Positions 19,544-30,859 of a stretch of DNA of 64,000 nucleotides are shown here, in pieces. Made by a program: the position numbers and the translations under genes. The notes under the pieces were generated by a model. It worked only from the letters and a program-made list of their open reading frames with translations, had not been told where the DNA came from and ran no database searches. This DNA comes from Liquorilactobacillus sicerae (lineage in GTDB: Bacteria; Bacillota; Bacilli; Lactobacillales; Lactobacillaceae), in NCBI RefSeq assembly GCF_029916425.1, contig NZ_JAHAVQ010000001.1:62001-126000 (forward strand), in the 5' to 3' direction. Position 1 is the first letter of the stretch. Each line of letters opens with the position of its first letter.

Positions 19544-19606
19544 GATCCGGTTTTGAGTTACTTAAACTAGGATGTTAGTTTAAGTAACTTGAAGTCGGAT
19601 TTTTAA
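19544..19606 (+). terminator. Long intrinsic terminator of pgm
   Basis: An inner 13-bp perfect stem (GTTACTTAAACTA with TAGTTTAAGTAAC) is extended by ATCCGGTTTTGAG pairing with CTTGAAGTCGGAT, then TTTTTA. Confidence 0.85.
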
Positions 19607-19743
19607 TTTATAAAACAATTTAACTAAGTTGGTAGTTGACAAATTTTGTTGAACAGCATTGGCAATTGTCAGACTTGACATGTTAGACACATTAGTATAC
19701 CTTGTTTTTTAGGATGTCTTGACAGAACTGTTTGGAGGAAAAG

Positions 19744-21180
19744 ATGAAGACGCGTAATTTGACGCTGTTGTTAGATTTTTATGAATTAACGATGGCTAAT
19801 GGATTTTTTAAAGAAAATCCTGAAAAGATTGGATACTTTGATTTGTACTTTAGAAAAGTCCCTGATCAAGGGGGCTTAGTTGTTTATACAGGGTTAGATC
19901 AAGTTATTAACTATCTCAGTAACCTGCACTTTAGTGATTCAGATATTGAATTTCTGCGACAGCTGGGAACTTTTGAAGAAAGATTTTTGAAGTACCTGAA
20001 AAATTTTGATTTCAAATGTGATGTTTGGTCAATGAAAGAAGGTACACCGGCTTTCCCAAATGAACCATTGTTGACGGTTAGAGGACCGTTGCTACAGGTC
20101 CAGCTTTTAGAAACGATGCTGCTGAATATTATCAATCACGAATCCCTAATTGCGACTAAAGCACGCCGAGTTTGTATGGTTGCTCGCGGTCGTAAAGTTA
20201 TGGAGTTTGGTTCCCGACGAGCACAAGGGGCGGACGCTGCTACCTATGGAGCACGGGCTGCGGTGATTGGCGGCTGTTCCGGAACAGCTAACGTTTTAAG
20301 CGCTAAAGAATTCGGTTTAAAGCCGATGGGAACAATGGCTCATAGCTGGGTTCAGTCTTTTCCAAGTGAAATGGAAGCATTTGAAGCTTGGATGCGTGTT
20401 TACCCACATAATTGTTTGTTATTGGTCGATACGTACGATGTTTTAAACTCTGGTGTTTTGCATGCAATCGAAATTTTCCGCCAGTTAAAACAGCAAGGAA
20501 TCGATGGACCATTTGGAATTCGGATTGATTCCGGGGATATTACCTACCTGACACGTCAAGCACGTAAAATGCTCGACCAAGCCGGTTTTGAATCAGCCAC
20601 TATCACGATTTCAAATGCTCTTGATGAAGAGGTCATTCAAAATGTCTTAGAAGAGGGGGCACAGGTCGATAGTTTTGGTGTCGGTGAAAAAATGATTACT
20701 GCTGCTTCGGATCCAGTCCTCAGTGGCGTTTATAAAATGGTTGCGATCCAAGAAGATGGTAAAATTATCCCTAAAATCAAGCTCAGCAATACAGTTGAAA
20801 AAACTACGATCCCTGGTTTTAAACATCCTTATCGTTTATACGATGAAGAAGGCAAGGCCCGCGGTGATTTGTTGTTGGCGGCTGATGAAAAGGTTCGAGC
20901 TAATAGTCGAATCTACAATTCAGATCCAAACAAAACGATTCAGCTCCGTCGTTTAAAAAATTGGAAATTAAAACCATTACACCAGCAAATCTATGCTGCT
21001 GGCGAGCTGGTCTATCAACAACCAAGGACTTTGGAAGTTAAAGCTTATTCTCAAGCTAAGATCAAAGAGTTGCCAGAAGCGTGCCTGCGTTTGAAGAATC
21101 CTGATATTTATGATGTATTTTGGTCAAAACGAATTCGCGAGTTAAGGACTAAAATGATTGAAGAATTTGCCAGTAAATAA
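19744..21180 (+). CDS. pncB: Nicotinate phosphoribosyltransferase
   Basis: First step of NAD salvage from nicotinate, giving nicotinate mononucleotide from PRPP. About 478 residues, the long Firmicute form: LLLDFYELTMANGFF at the N-terminus, EFGSRRAQGADAATYGARAA for substrate contact, GTMAHSWVQSF with the phosphorylated histidine region, and IRIDSGDITYL. ATG 19744 follows GGAGG; the upstream TTG lies in that site. In many lactobacilli pncB is followed by nadE; here it is followed by a terminator and an intron remnant. A candidate promoter (TTGACA at 19675) lies upstream. Confidence 0.94.
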   Translation: MKTRNLTLLLDFYELTMANGFFKENPEKIGYFDLYFRKVPDQGGLVVYTGLDQVINYLSNLHFSDSDIEFLRQLGTFEERFLKYLKNFDFKCDVWSMKEGTPAFPNEPLLTVRGPLLQVQLLETMLLNIINHESLIATKARRVCMVARGRKVMEFGSRRAQGADAATYGARAAVIGGCSGTANVLSAKEFGLKPMGTMAHSWVQSFPSEMEAFEAWMRVYPHNCLLLVDTYDVLNSGVLHAIEIFRQLKQQGIDGPFGIRIDSGDITYLTRQARKMLDQAGFESATITISNALDEEVIQNVLEEGAQVDSFGVGEKMITAASDPVLSGVYKMVAIQEDGKIIPKIKLSNTVEKTTIPGFKHPYRLYDEEGKARGDLLLAADEKVRANSRIYNSDPNKTIQLRRLKNWKLKPLHQQIYAAGELVYQQPRTLEVKAYSQAKIKELPEACLRLKNPDIYDVFWSKRIRELRTKMIEEFASK

Positions 21181-21239
21181 TGCTTAGTAGTCGTTGCGTG
21201 CGAAAGTATGTTCGCTGTGTTAAAATGAATAAGCATGAT

Positions 21240-21278
21240 GATGGACTGTGACAAGGTGCTTGTCATGGCCCATCTTTT
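21240..21278 (+). terminator. Intrinsic terminator of pncB, next to the intron 5' end
   Basis: GATGG (21240-21244) pairs with CCATC (21270-21274), and TGACAAG (21249-21255) with CTTGTCA (21259-21265); TTTT follows. The intron boundary GTGCG starts at 21280, immediately after the T-run. Confidence 0.8.
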
Positions 21279-21279
21279 A

Positions 21280-21725
21280 GTGCGCCCGACATGAATACTA
21301 ACTAGGTGGTGAAAGTCCTGTGGGCGGTAGTGGTCGGAACCACGAACCAAAGACAAAAGTTTCCACCGTGAGATGGAATCTGAAGGAAGCCCTAGGCAAG
21401 CTGCAAGTTTTCATCAAACGACTGGACCTGTGGTTACGTGCGCGTATTCGTCAGTGGATTTGAAAATCATGGAAGAAAACCAAAACTCGAATTAATAAGC
21501 GACTGAGACAACTAGTGAATCATTAAGAGAGACTTATATTTACGCAAATGGCACGTAAGCGGCTTGATACAAACCACGCGGGCGTATTGGAATAGACCTT
21601 AACGAACGAAAAGCTGGCGAACCTTGGGCTGATGAATATAACCAAGACTTTCCAGCAAATCTAGAGTGTCTAACTGTATAAGGAACCATACGTATGATGG
21701 TGTGAGAGAACGGCGGGATGTACTG
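21280..21725 (+). mobile_element. Degenerate, internally deleted group II intron
   Basis: The 5' end GTGCGCCCGAC and the following domain I blocks (AGGTGGTGAAAGTCC, GGGCGGTAGTGGTCGGAACC, ACGAACC, GAATCTGAAGGAAGC) look like the start of a bacterial group II intron. After about 130 bases the sequence jumps to the 3' end of the intron-encoded reverse transcriptase, then to a domain V-like hairpin (about 21670-21715, AAGGAACCATACGTATGATGGTGTGAGAG). An intact element would be about 2 kb or more, so most of domains I-IV and the enzyme are gone. The 3' boundary, near the start of uvrB, is approximate. It can no longer splice or move by itself. Confidence 0.85.
21410..21664 (+). pseudogene. C-terminal remnant of a group II intron maturase/reverse transcriptase
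   Basis: From 21410 the frame reads FIKRLDLWLRARIRQWI, a TGA, then KSWKKTKTRINKRLRQLV, the maturase X-domain signature. After further frameshifts a last segment from 21599 reads LTNEKLANLGLMNI followed by TKTFQQI and a stop. At least one in-frame stop and two frame changes show that it is dead. The reverse transcriptase catalytic domain (YADD) is absent. Confidence 0.82.
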
Positions 21726-21756
21726 ATTTTTGAAAGAAAAAGTGAGGGGACAGTCA

Positions 21757-23778
21757 GTGATTGAAAGACAAACAGATCGCAAGTTTGAATTAGTATCTTC
21801 GTATCAGCCAACTGGTGATCAGCCGCAAGCAATTAAGCAGCTCACTCAAGGTGTTTTAGCTGGTCAAAAAGCACAGATCCTATTGGGAGCAACTGGAACG
21901 GGTAAAACTTTCACGATTTCAAATGTCATTCAAAAAGTTAATCGGCCCACTTTAGTTTTGGCTCACAACAAGACACTGGCTGGGCAGTTGTATAGTGAGT
22001 TTAAAGAGTTTTTTCCGCATAATGCGGTTGAATATTTTGTTAGTTATTATGATTATTACCAACCAGAAGCATATGTGCCATCGAGTGATACTTATATCGA
22101 AAAGGATGCAAGTATTAACGATGAGATCGATAAACTGCGTCATTCAGCAACGAGCTCGCTGTTAGAACGTAATGATGTGATCGTCGTTGCCTCAGTTTCC
22201 TCGATCTTTGGCTTAGGTGATCCTCATGAATATAAAGCACATACCTTGTCCTTGCGTCAGGGACAGCAGCTCGACCGTGATCAGTTGCTACGTCAATTAG
22301 TCGGTATTCAATTTGAGCGGAACGATATTGATTTTCAACGTGGTCGCTTTCGTGTCCATGGCGATATTGTTGATATTTTTCCAGCTTCGCGGGACGAACG
22401 CGCCTTACGGATTGAATTTTTTGGTGATGAGATCGACCGAATTTGCGAGTTTGATGCTTTAACCGGCGAGATCGTTACTGAACGGACACATGTTTCAATT
22501 TTTCCAGCAACACATTTTATGACGAATGAAGAAACAATGAAACGAGCACTTAAACAAATTCAGACTGAGCTAGAAGTTCGTCTAACAGAACTAAAAGCAG
22601 CTGGCAAGTTGCTTGAAGCACAACGTTTAGAGCAAAGGACGACTTATGACATTGAAATGATGCGTGAAATGGGCTATTGTTCTGGAATTGAAAACTATTC
22701 GCGGCATATGGATGGAAGAAAACCAGGAGAACCGCCATATACTTTGTTGGACTTTTTCCCTAAAGATTTCTTATTAGTCGTCGATGAATCACATGTGACG
22801 ATGCCACAAGTCCGCGGAATGTATCATGGCGATCGGGCGCGGAAACAGATGCTGATCGATTATGGTTTCCGGTTGCCAAGTGCCCTTGATAATCGACCGT
22901 TGACTTTAAGTGAATTTGAAAAACATGTCCATCAAGTAGTTTATATGTCAGCCACACCAGGTCCTTATGAATTAGCTCAGACAGATAAGATTGTGCAGCA
23001 GATCATTCGACCAACTGGTTTGTTGGATCCAGTGGTCGAGGTTCGGCCAATCATGGGGCAAATGGATGATTTAGTTGGTGAGATCAATTTGCGGATTGAA
23101 CGCCATGAGCGTGTTTTTGTGACAACTTTAACCAAGAAAATGGCTGAAGATCTGACTGATTATCTTAAAGAATTACAGATCAAAGTCAGGTATTTGCATT
23201 CAGATGTTAAAACACTTGAGCGGACGCGAATTATTCGCGATTTACGCTTAGGAAAGTTTGATGTGTTAGTCGGGATCAACTTATTGCGTGAAGGAATCGA
23301 TGTGCCAGAGGTTTCATTAGTGGCGATTCTTGACGCCGATAAGGAAGGTTTTTTACGCAGTGAGCGCTCTTTGATTCAAACGATTGGTCGAGCAGCCCGA
23401 AATGAACACGGCAAGGTGATTATGTACGCTGATGCGATCACTGATTCGATGCAAGCAGCCATTGAGGAAACTAAACGGCGCCGGCAAATTCAAAAAGGAT
23501 ATAATGATGAGCACCAGATTACTCCACACACGGTTAAAAAGAAAATTCGTGATTTAATTTCAATCAGCAAACCGGTCAAGAAAAAAGATAAGCGTCAACA
23601 AAGTCTAACTGAGAAAGCTTTTACTGATTTAACACCAAACGAGCAGCAGCAAATGTTAAACGATCTGCAAGAACAAATGCGTTTAGCGGCTAAGAAACTT
23701 GATTTTGAGGCGGCCGCGGCTCTGCGCGATACAATTATTGAACTAAAGGGCCAGATCAAAAAGGGAGGCAAACACTAA
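21757..23778 (+). CDS. uvrB: Excinuclease ABC subunit B
   Basis: Damage-verifying helicase-like subunit of nucleotide excision repair. About 673 residues: Walker A GATGTGKT (44-51), the DNA-clamping beta-hairpin region [12 protein letters not shown] near residue 95, helicase motifs [10 protein letters not shown] and QTIGRAARN, and the C-terminal UVR coiled coil ([22 protein letters not shown]) that binds UvrC. GTG 21757, 6 bases after GAGGGGA, matches the family start ([10 protein letters not shown]). The TTG at 21730 is in frame but lies in the intron remnant's tail. It is followed by uvrA with a 1-base gap. Confidence 0.97.
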   Translation: MIERQTDRKFELVSSYQPTGDQPQAIKQLTQGVLAGQKAQILLGATGTGKTFTISNVIQKVNRPTLVLAHNKTLAGQLYSEFKEFFPHNAVEYFVSYYDYYQPEAYVPSSDTYIEKDASINDEIDKLRHSATSSLLERNDVIVVASVSSIFGLGDPHEYKAHTLSLRQGQQLDRDQLLRQLVGIQFERNDIDFQRGRFRVHGDIVDIFPASRDERALRIEFFGDEIDRICEFDALTGEIVTERTHVSIFPATHFMTNEETMKRALKQIQTELEVRLTELKAAGKLLEAQRLEQRTTYDIEMMREMGYCSGIENYSRHMDGRKPGEPPYTLLDFFPKDFLLVVDESHVTMPQVRGMYHGDRARKQMLIDYGFRLPSALDNRPLTLSEFEKHVHQVVYMSATPGPYELAQTDKIVQQIIRPTGLLDPVVEVRPIMGQMDDLVGEINLRIERHERVFVTTLTKKMAEDLTDYLKELQIKVRYLHSDVKTLERTRIIRDLRLGKFDVLVGINLLREGIDVPEVSLVAILDADKEGFLRSERSLIQTIGRAARNEHGKVIMYADAITDSMQAAIEETKRRRQIQKGYNDEHQITPHTVKKKIRDLISISKPVKKKDKRQQSLTEKAFTDLTPNEQQQMLNDLQEQMRLAAKKLDFEAAAALRDTIIELKGQIKKGGKH

Positions 23779-23779
23779 C

Positions 23780-26617
23780 TTGAGTCAAGATAAGATAGTG
23801 ATCCATGGTGCCAGGGCACATAATTTGAAGAATATTGACGTCACGATACCCAAGAATAAATTGGTAGTTATTACTGGTCTATCAGGATCAGGTAAAAGTT
23901 CATTAGCATTTGATACTTTATATGCTGAAGGACAGCGCCGTTATGTTGAAAGTTTATCGGCTTATGCGCGGCAGTTTTTAGGACAAATGGACAAGCCAGA
24001 TGTTGATGCGATCGATGGTTTGTCACCAGCAATTTCGATCGATCAAAAGACGACGTCTAAAAATCCACGCTCGACGGTCGGAACAGTTACTGAAATCAAT
24101 GACTATTTGCGTTTGCTGTGGGCCCGGGTCGGAACGCCAATTTGCCCGAATGACGGTCACTTGATTACGAGTCAGTCACCGGAACAAATGGTCGATCGAA
24201 TCTTAGAATTGCCCGCACTTTCCAAAGTTCAATTATTAGCTCCGGTTGTGCGGTCTAAAAAAGGTCAGCAAAAAATTGTTCTGAATAAGATTAAACAATC
24301 AGGTTTTGTCCGTGTCAAAGTCGATGGGCAGACCTATGATCTTGATCAAGTACCGCAACTTGAAAAAAACAAGCAGCACGCAATTGACGTGGTAGTTGAT
24401 CGTTTGATTATTAAACCGCAGATTCGTTCGCGATTATTTGATTCGGTTGAGGCAGCTTTAAGATTGTCTGATGGTTATTTGAAGGTTGATGTGATCAATG
24501 GTGAAATGCTACAATTTTCAGAGAACTTTGCCTGCCCGTATTGCGGCTTTACAATTAGTGAAATGGAACCACGGTTGTTTTCTTTTAATGCCCCATTTGG
24601 AGCTTGTCCAGATTGCGATGGCTTGGGAGTCAAGTTAGAAGTCGACCAAGATTTGGTCGTTCCAGATCCGACTAAAACCCTTGCCCAAGGAGCAATTATT
24701 CCCTGGAATCCGATTAGTTCTAACTACTATCCGGCTTTATTAAAACAAGCTTGTCAGGCGTTTAGGATTCCGCTGGATGTGCCATTTAATCAGCTTTCTG
24801 CCATTCAACAAAAGCAGATTTTATTTGGACAGCCGCGGCGAACTTTTCATTTTCATTATGAAAGTGATTTTGGCGGGGTGCGCGATGTTGATGCTCAATT
24901 TGAAGGAGTAATTCCGAATATTAATCGCCGCTATCATGAAACCAATAGTGATTTTACGCGTGATGTAATGCGAAAATATATGACAAGTTTAACTTGTCAA
25001 ACTTGCCATGGTTATCGATTAAATCAGCAAGCGTTAGCCGTCAAGATTGCTCAAAAAAATATTGGCGAGGTTTCCGATTATAATATTCAGCAAACGCTGG
25101 CCTTTTTTAAAGAGCTTAAATTTAAAGCTCAGCGTCAAAAAATTGCCCAACCCATTTTAAAGGAAATTATTGATCGCTTGACTTTCTTAGTTAATGTTGG
25201 CCTAGCATATTTGACATTAAGTCGTTCAGCGCGAACTTTATCGGGCGGGGAAGCTCAACGAATTCGACTAGCAACACAAATCGGCTCAAATTTGTCGGGT
25301 GTTTTATATATTTTGGATGAACCATCAATTGGTTTGCATCAGCGTGATAATGATCGTTTAATTGCTTCTTTAAAGCAAATGCGTGACCTAGGAAATACAT
25401 TGATCGTTGTTGAACATGATGAGGATACGATGAAAGCCGCCGATTATCTAATTGATATGGGTCCGGGCGCTGGCAGTCAAGGTGGTCAGATAATGGCGGC
25501 AGGTACTCCCAAACAAGTTGCTCGTTCAAGCAAATCCTTGACGGGTAAATATTTAGCTGGTAAACGTTTTATTCCGTTGCCGGCTAACAGGCGCAGTGGC
25601 AATGGCAAGTTTGTTAAGCTTTTTGGAGCCTCCGCCAATAATCTAAAAAAAATCGACGTGAGTTTTCCATTGGGTACGCTGACGGTTGTTACCGGTGTTT
25701 CAGGATCAGGCAAATCAACTTTAGTTAACTTGATTTTAAAACGAGCTTTAGCGCAAAAGTTAAATGGCAGTTCAGCCAAACCAGGAAAGTATCGTAAGAT
25801 CACTGGCCTTGAAAATTTGGAAAAGGTGATCGATATTGATCAAACACCAATCGGCCGGACGCCACGCAGTAACCCTGCAACCTACACTAGTGTTTTTGAT
25901 GATATTCGGGCTTTATTTGCTCAAACTAATGCAGCTAAAATGCGAGGTTATGGAAAAGGGAGGTTTAGTTTTAATGTTAAAGGTGGTCGTTGTGAAGCTT
26001 GTCATGGTGATGGAATCATTAAAATCGAAATGAACTTCTTACCAGATGTTTACGTTCCTTGTGAAGTCTGTCATGGGACACGCTATAATTCTGAGACTTT
26101 GGAAATTGAATATAAAGGCCAAAATATTGCCCAAGTTTTAGATATGACCGTCACGGAGGCACTTGAATTCTTTAAAGCAATTCCCAAAATTAATCATAAG
26201 CTGCAAACAATTGCTGATGTTGGTTTAGGATATGTTAAGTTAGGTCAGCCGGCAACAACTTTATCTGGTGGTGAAGCACAGCGAATGAAACTTGCTTCTG
26301 AATTACATCGCAAATCAAATGGTCAAACCTTTTATATTCTTGATGAACCAACGACTGGCTTGCATAGTGAAGATATTCGCCGTTTATTGCAAGTTTTGCA
26401 GCGTTTAGTTGCTAAGGGTAATACAGTTTTAGTGATCGAACATAATTTAGATGTGATCAAAAGTGCCGATTATTTGATCGATTTAGGTCCAGAAGGTGGC
26501 GATGGCGGTGGAACCGTTGTGGCTACTGGAACGCCGGAAGAAATTGCCCAAGTTAAGGAGAGCTATACTGGTTTTTATTTAAAGCAAGTGTTGGAACGGA
26601 TGAAAACTTTACGTTAA
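23780..26617 (+). CDS. uvrA: Excinuclease ABC subunit A
   Basis: DNA-damage sensor ATPase of nucleotide excision repair, working as a UvrA2-UvrB complex. 945 residues with two ABC modules: Walker [10 protein letters not shown] near residue 33 and GVSGSGKST near 640, signatures [10 protein letters not shown] and [10 protein letters not shown]. Zinc-finger modules CPYCGF...CPDCDG and CEACHGDG...CEVCHGTR are complete. TTG start about 10 bases after AAGGGAGG at the end of uvrB, so the two are cotranscribed. Confidence 0.97.
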   Translation: MSQDKIVIHGARAHNLKNIDVTIPKNKLVVITGLSGSGKSSLAFDTLYAEGQRRYVESLSAYARQFLGQMDKPDVDAIDGLSPAISIDQKTTSKNPRSTVGTVTEINDYLRLLWARVGTPICPNDGHLITSQSPEQMVDRILELPALSKVQLLAPVVRSKKGQQKIVLNKIKQSGFVRVKVDGQTYDLDQVPQLEKNKQHAIDVVVDRLIIKPQIRSRLFDSVEAALRLSDGYLKVDVINGEMLQFSENFACPYCGFTISEMEPRLFSFNAPFGACPDCDGLGVKLEVDQDLVVPDPTKTLAQGAIIPWNPISSNYYPALLKQACQAFRIPLDVPFNQLSAIQQKQILFGQPRRTFHFHYESDFGGVRDVDAQFEGVIPNINRRYHETNSDFTRDVMRKYMTSLTCQTCHGYRLNQQALAVKIAQKNIGEVSDYNIQQTLAFFKELKFKAQRQKIAQPILKEIIDRLTFLVNVGLAYLTLSRSARTLSGGEAQRIRLATQIGSNLSGVLYILDEPSIGLHQRDNDRLIASLKQMRDLGNTLIVVEHDEDTMKAADYLIDMGPGAGSQGGQIMAAGTPKQVARSSKSLTGKYLAGKRFIPLPANRRSGNGKFVKLFGASANNLKKIDVSFPLGTLTVVTGVSGSGKSTLVNLILKRALAQKLNGSSAKPGKYRKITGLENLEKVIDIDQTPIGRTPRSNPATYTSVFDDIRALFAQTNAAKMRGYGKGRFSFNVKGGRCEACHGDGIIKIEMNFLPDVYVPCEVCHGTRYNSETLEIEYKGQNIAQVLDMTVTEALEFFKAIPKINHKLQTIADVGLGYVKLGQPATTLSGGEAQRMKLASELHRKSNGQTFYILDEPTTGLHSEDIRRLLQVLQRLVAKGNTVLVIEHNLDVIKSADYLIDLGPEGGDGGGTVVATGTPEEIAQVKESYTGFYLKQVLERMKTLR

Positions 26618-26687
26618 ACAAAGCAGTGCTTGCATTTTTAACTTAAAATGACTAGAGTTAAGATGAATATGTATTGGAGGGATTTAA

Positions 26688-27161
26688 GTGGCAAAAGTTG
26701 AAAGTTTTACTTTAGATCATACTGCAGTCAAGGCACCTTATGTTCGGTTAATCACGGTTGAAACAGGTCCTCAGGGTGATAAAATCTCTAATTACGATCT
26801 GCGTTTGGTACAACCCAATGAAAATGCAATTCCAACAGGCGGTTTGCATACCATTGAGCATATGCTGGCTGGTTATATTCGTGATCAATTGCCAGGGGTC
26901 ATTGATTGCTCACCATTTGGTTGCCGAACTGGTTTTCATTTGATCGTTTGGGGTGAACATGACACCCAGACAGTTGCCAAAGCTTTGAAATGGTCACTCG
27001 AGCAAATTGCCAAGGCATCCTGGGAAGATGTTCCAGCTACCGATATTAAGAGTTGCGGCAATTACCGTGATCATTCATTATTCTCGGCTCAGGAATGGTG
27101 CAAGAAGATTTTAGCAGAAGGAATTTCTTCTGACCCATTTGAACGACGAGTAGTTGAATAA
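26688..27161 (+). CDS. luxS: S-ribosylhomocysteine lyase LuxS
   Basis: Splits S-ribosylhomocysteine into homocysteine and DPD, the precursor of autoinducer-2, in the activated methyl cycle. 157 residues with all metal ligands: H54 and H58 in HTIEHM and C123 in [10 protein letters not shown]57 and C79 ([11 protein letters not shown]) are the catalytic pair. GTG start after TTGGAGGG. A weak promoter (TTGCAT at 26630, TAGAGT at 26653) and its own terminator suggest a single-gene unit. Confidence 0.97.
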   Translation: MAKVESFTLDHTAVKAPYVRLITVETGPQGDKISNYDLRLVQPNENAIPTGGLHTIEHMLAGYIRDQLPGVIDCSPFGCRTGFHLIVWGEHDTQTVAKALKWSLEQIAKASWEDVPATDIKSCGNYRDHSLFSAQEWCKKILAEGISSDPFERRVVE

Positions 27162-27180
27162 TTTAAGAATAAATTTGAAG

Positions 27181-27206
27181 CCGGCTTGAATTTGAAGCCG
27201 GTTTTA
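27181..27206 (+). terminator. Intrinsic terminator of luxS
   Basis: CCGGCTT (27181-27187) pairs perfectly with AAGCCGG (27195-27201), followed by TTTT. Confidence 0.85.
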
Positions 27207-27241
27207 GTTTATTTTATTAATAGCCAAAAATAAATCTTGCA

Positions 27242-27250
27242 TGATATAAT
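27242..27250 (+). promoter_or_regulatory. Extended -10 promoter of rapZ-yvcK-whiA
   Basis: TGATATAAT forms an extended -10 (TG-N-TATAAT) about 30 bases before rapZ. No good -35 hexamer is visible, as allowed for extended -10 promoters. Confidence 0.5.
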
Positions 27251-27280
27251 ACATTGGAGTTTGAAAGAGGGACGAAGAAA

Positions 27281-28165
27281 ATGAAAAAAGCAATTCAATT
27301 GGTGGTGATCACAGGAATGAGTGGTGCCGGCAAGACCGTGGCGGTTCAAAGCTTCGAGGATCTGGGCTATTTCTGTGTTGATAATATGCCGCCAGCACTG
27401 TTGCCAAAATTTTGGGAATTAGTACGTGAATCTGGCAAAGTCGACAAAGTTGCTTTGGTGATCGATTTGCGTTCTAGAGCCTTTTATGACGAAATTGTTG
27501 AGATGTTACGTAACTTAGGTAATCGAGAATTTGTTGATGCTAAAATTTTATTTTTAGATGCTTCAGATGCGGAACTTGTTGCACGCTATAAAGAAACTCG
27601 TCGTTCTCATCCATTGGCGATGGAAGGTCGCTTGATGGATGGAATTCGTTTGGAAAGAGATTTATTGCGGGAAATTAAAATGCGGGCTCAACTAGTAGTC
27701 GATACAAGCAGTTTAACACCTCGCCAGCTGCGAGAAGAAATTTTCCACAATTTTCAAACTGCGGAAACGGCATCGTTCCATATTGAAGTGCTTTCTTTTG
27801 GATTTAAATATGGTTTACCTATTGATGCTGATATCATTATGGATGTTCGCTTTTTACCAAATCCCTACTATGTACCAGCTTTGAAAAGCAAGACTGGCTT
27901 GGACCAAAAGGTTTATGATTATGTAATGAATTCAGCCAAGACAGAAGAATTCTATCAATTATTTATCAAAATGCTTAAGGAAATAATTCCTGGTTATGAG
28001 CAAGAAGGTAAAACTAGTTTAACAATTGCGATTGGCTGTACGGGTGGACAGCATCGATCGGTCGCTTTAGCTAAACGAGTTGGCAGTGAATTGAAGAGGG
28101 ATTATCCAGTTAAAATCAATCATCGAGACATTGCTCGCAGAAAGGAGACTGTTAATCGCTCATGA
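27281..28165 (+). CDS. rapZ: RNase adapter / nucleotide-binding protein RapZ (YvcJ)
   Basis: P-loop protein; in E. coli an adapter that targets sRNA GlmZ, in Bacillus (YvcJ) a nucleotide-hydrolysing protein linked to competence. About 294 residues with Walker [12 protein letters not shown] at the N-terminus, [10 protein letters not shown], and the conserved C-terminal [16 protein letters not shown] 27281 is chosen; the TTG at 27254 adds residues not seen in the family. The ATGA overlap with yvcK marks the rapZ-yvcK-whiA operon typical of Firmicutes. Confidence 0.94.
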   Translation: MKKAIQLVVITGMSGAGKTVAVQSFEDLGYFCVDNMPPALLPKFWELVRESGKVDKVALVIDLRSRAFYDEIVEMLRNLGNREFVDAKILFLDASDAELVARYKETRRSHPLAMEGRLMDGIRLERDLLREIKMRAQLVVDTSSLTPRQLREEIFHNFQTAETASFHIEVLSFGFKYGLPIDADIIMDVRFLPNPYYVPALKSKTGLDQKVYDYVMNSAKTEEFYQLFIKMLKEIIPGYEQEGKTSLTIAIGCTGGQHRSVALAKRVGSELKRDYPVKINHRDIARRKETVNRS

Positions 28166-29184
28166 CATTTTATACGAAAGCCAAGCGTCGTTCACCGCGA
28201 ATTGTGGTTATTGGTGGTGGAACGGGCTTGCCAGTGATCCTACGGGCTTTTCGCCAACAGCATGCTGAGATTACTGCCGTTGTAACTGTTGCTGACGATG
28301 GAGGATCTTCCGGCGTAATCCGTGACTTTATCAATGTTGTGCCACCTGGAGATATTCGGAATGTGTTAGTGGCACTTTCAAATCTTCCAGAAATATACAA
28401 AAAGATTTTTCAATATCGCTTTGATTCACAAGATCAATTTTTCTCTGGTCATGCAATTGGCAATTTAATTATTGCTGCTTTGTCGGAAATGAATGGTGAC
28501 GGAATTTTCAATGCAGTTCAAGAATTGGCTAAAATGATGAAAGTTGATGGTCATATTTATCCGGTAGCAAACGAGCCTTTAATTTTGAATGCTGCTTTTA
28601 AGGATGGCACTAAGCTTAGCGGTGAGTCTGAAATTTCTGCAGCTGGAAAAACAATTGAGCGAGTTTGGGTAACTTCTGTAGCAAATAAGCAGCCGGCAGC
28701 GGTGCCAGAAGTGATCGATGCCATTTTGCATGCCGATCAAATCGTTTTAGGACCAGGCAGCCTTTTTACCAGTATTTTACCAAATTTAATGATTTCTAAC
28801 GTGGGAGCGGCCATTTGTCAAACACAAGCTGAAGTTGTTTATATTTGCAACATTATGACCCAAAAAGGTGAGACAGAGCACTTTAGTGATGCTGATCATG
28901 TTCGGGTTTTGAACCGCCATTTAGGCAAGAACTTTATTGACACTGTTTTAGTAAATACAAAACCAGTCCCACATGATTATTTGGACCATCAAAAATATGA
29001 TGAATATTTGTATCAAGTTAAACATGATTTTAATGGATTGCGTGCACAGGGATGTCGAGTAATTTCTGATAATTTTCTTGAATTACGTGGACATGGTGTT
29101 TTTCATAACGGTAGCCAGGTTGTCGATGAATTAATGGAGTTGACTAGTCGGCCGCTTTCCTGGATTGATGATGAGTTTAATTAA
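28162..29184 (+). CDS. yvcK: Gluconeogenesis/morphogenesis factor YvcK (CofD-like)
   Basis: 340 residues. The N-terminal [28 protein letters not shown] and [13 protein letters not shown] motifs match the YvcK/CofD family. YvcK binds UDP-sugars and is needed for normal cell shape and growth on gluconeogenic carbon in B. subtilis; an enzymatic reaction has not been established. It overlaps rapZ by 4 bases and precedes whiA. Confidence 0.95.
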   Translation: MTFYTKAKRRSPRIVVIGGGTGLPVILRAFRQQHAEITAVVTVADDGGSSGVIRDFINVVPPGDIRNVLVALSNLPEIYKKIFQYRFDSQDQFFSGHAIGNLIIAALSEMNGDGIFNAVQELAKMMKVDGHIYPVANEPLILNAAFKDGTKLSGESEISAAGKTIERVWVTSVANKQPAAVPEVIDAILHADQIVLGPGSLFTSILPNLMISNVGAAICQTQAEVVYICNIMTQKGETEHFSDADHVRVLNRHLGKNFIDTVLVNTKPVPHDYLDHQKYDEYLYQVKHDFNGLRAQGCRVISDNFLELRGHGVFHNGSQVVDELMELTSRPLSWIDDEFN

Positions 29185-29201
29185 AGGAAGGGACGATAAA
29201 T

Positions 29202-30149
29202 TTGTCTTTTGCAAGTGATGTCAAAAAAGAGCTAACTTTGCTTGAGGTTCGTCAAATGAATGCTAAGGCTGAATTGATGGCGCTGATTATGATGAGTGGA
29301 TCCTTAAGCTTGGCAAATCATCGTTTTGTTTTGAATGTTCAATCAGAAAATCCAGCAATTGCTCGTCGAATCTATCGCTTGCTGAAGGAGCTTTACGCAA
29401 TTGAAAGTGAAGTTCTAGTTCGACGAAAAATGAAGCTTAAAAAAAATAATTTGTATATTGTCCGCTTAAAAAGAGGAACAGAAGAAGTTTTAACTGATTT
29501 AGGAGTTTTTGATGGACATCAAATTACTCGTCAAGCAGCAGTTGGATTACTTCATCATGATAGTCAGATTCGCTCATATTTAAGAGGAGCCTTTTTGGCA
29601 GCTGGTTCAGTTAATAACCCTGAAACGAGCCGCTATCATTTGGAGATTTATTCTTTGTATGAAGAACAGAATGATTTGATTTGTCAATTGATCAATCGGT
29701 ATCATTTAAATGCCCGAAAAACTGAACGTCGCAGTGGCTATATAACTTATTTAAAGGAAGCTGAAAAAATTGGTGAATTTTTATCGCTAATTGGGGCAAC
29801 TAGTGCGATGCTAAAATTTGAGGATATTCGAATTGTACGTGATATGCGAAACTCTGTGAATCGAATTGTTAATTGTGAAAATGCCAATTTAAATAAGATT
29901 GCTGATGCTTCTAATCGGCAAGTTGTTAACATCAACTTTATTAAAGAACAAATTGGATTAAATCAACTGCCGCCTAAATTGCGTGAAATTGCATTGGCTC
30001 GTCTGTCCCATCCAGAAATTTCACTGAAAGAATTGGGAGAAATAGTTCCAAATGGTCCAATTTCAAAATCAGGTGTTAATCATCGATTAAGAAAAATTAA
30101 CGAGTATGCAACTGCTTTAAGGGAAGGTAAAAAAATTTCGAATTTATAA
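29202..30149 (+). CDS. whiA: DNA-binding protein WhiA
   Basis: 315 residues combining an N-terminal LAGLIDADG-homing-endonuclease-like fold ([18 protein letters not shown]) with a C-terminal helix-turn-helix ([26 protein letters not shown]). In Streptomyces it controls sporulation; in B. subtilis it affects chromosome segregation and division. It closes the rapZ-yvcK-whiA operon. TTG start after AGGAAGGG. Confidence 0.95.
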   Translation: MSFASDVKKELTLLEVRQMNAKAELMALIMMSGSLSLANHRFVLNVQSENPAIARRIYRLLKELYAIESEVLVRRKMKLKKNNLYIVRLKRGTEEVLTDLGVFDGHQITRQAAVGLLHHDSQIRSYLRGAFLAAGSVNNPETSRYHLEIYSLYEEQNDLICQLINRYHLNARKTERRSGYITYLKEAEKIGEFLSLIGATSAMLKFEDIRIVRDMRNSVNRIVNCENANLNKIADASNRQVVNINFIKEQIGLNQLPPKLREIALARLSHPEISLKELGEIVPNGPISKSGVNHRLRKINEYATALREGKKISNL

Positions 30150-30180
30150 AAAAACTGCTTTTTTTAAAAGCAGTTTTTTT
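30146..30180. terminator. Bidirectional terminator between whiA and clpP
   Basis: AAAAACTGC and GCAGTTTTT flank an A/T loop, with A-run and T-run on either side, serving convergent whiA (+) and clpP (-). Confidence 0.9.
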
Positions 30181-30186
30181 AGCAAA

Positions 30187-30780
30187 TTATTTTAGATTCT
30201 TCTTATTTTTCATGATTCCATCAATCAATCCATAATCAAGAGCTTGTTGAGCAGTCATAAAGTTATCACGTTCAGTATCATGATTAATAACTTCGATACT
30301 TTGACCGGAACCATCTGCCAAAATCTTATTGATTAATTTTCTAGTTTTTAAAATGTGTTCAGCGGCAATATTAATATCAGTTGCTTGTCCTTGAGCTCCA
30401 CCTAAAGGTTGATGAATCATAATCTCTGAATTTGGTAAAGCAAAGCGTTTACCTTTAGTACCAGCTGTTGCTAAGACACTAGCCATTGATGCAGCCATCC
30501 CCATTACAATTGTTTGGACATCTGCACTCACAAAATTCATTGTATCGTAAATTGCTAATCCTGCTGAAACACTTCCACCCGGTGAGTTGATGTAGATATA
30601 AATATCTTTTTCAGAATCTTGTGCGTCTAAGAAAAGCAGTTGAGCGATAATTGAGTTAGCCATATCATCATTAACTTCTCCAGATAGCATAATGATTCGA
30701 TCTTTAAGCAAGCGCGAATAAATATCATAAGCTCGTTCGCCTCGTGACGACTGTTCGATGACAGTAGGAACTAAATTCAT
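30187..30780 (-). CDS. clpP: ATP-dependent Clp protease proteolytic subunit
   Basis: Serine protease core that degrades proteins delivered by ClpX/ClpC, including Spx with SpxH and targets handled by MecA, both encoded further along this window. 197 residues with the full catalytic triad S98 (GMAAS), H123 (IHQPLGG) and D172. The start lies behind GGGAGG. A perfect CtsR operator overlaps its promoter, so it should be heat-shock induced. Confidence 0.98.
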   Translation of the reverse strand: MNLVPTVIEQSSRGERAYDIYSRLLKDRIIMLSGEVNDDMANSIIAQLLFLDAQDSEKDIYIYINSPGGSVSAGLAIYDTMNFVSADVQTIVMGMAASMASVLATAGTKGKRFALPNSEIMIHQPLGGAQGQATDINIAAEHILKTRKLINKILADGSGQSIEVINHDTERDNFMTAQQALDYGLIDGIMKNKKNLK

Positions 30781-30859
30781 GTTAAATAACCTCCCTGATC
30801 AATTTAACTGATACCTCTATCATATCATTCTGGCATCATTAAGGCTAGTTTACTCTAAT

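Noticed and set aside
25191-25803. Two minus-strand frames of 112 and 105 residues inside uvrA
   Set aside because: Shadows of a well-supported gene; no start signals and the forward frame is a full UvrA.
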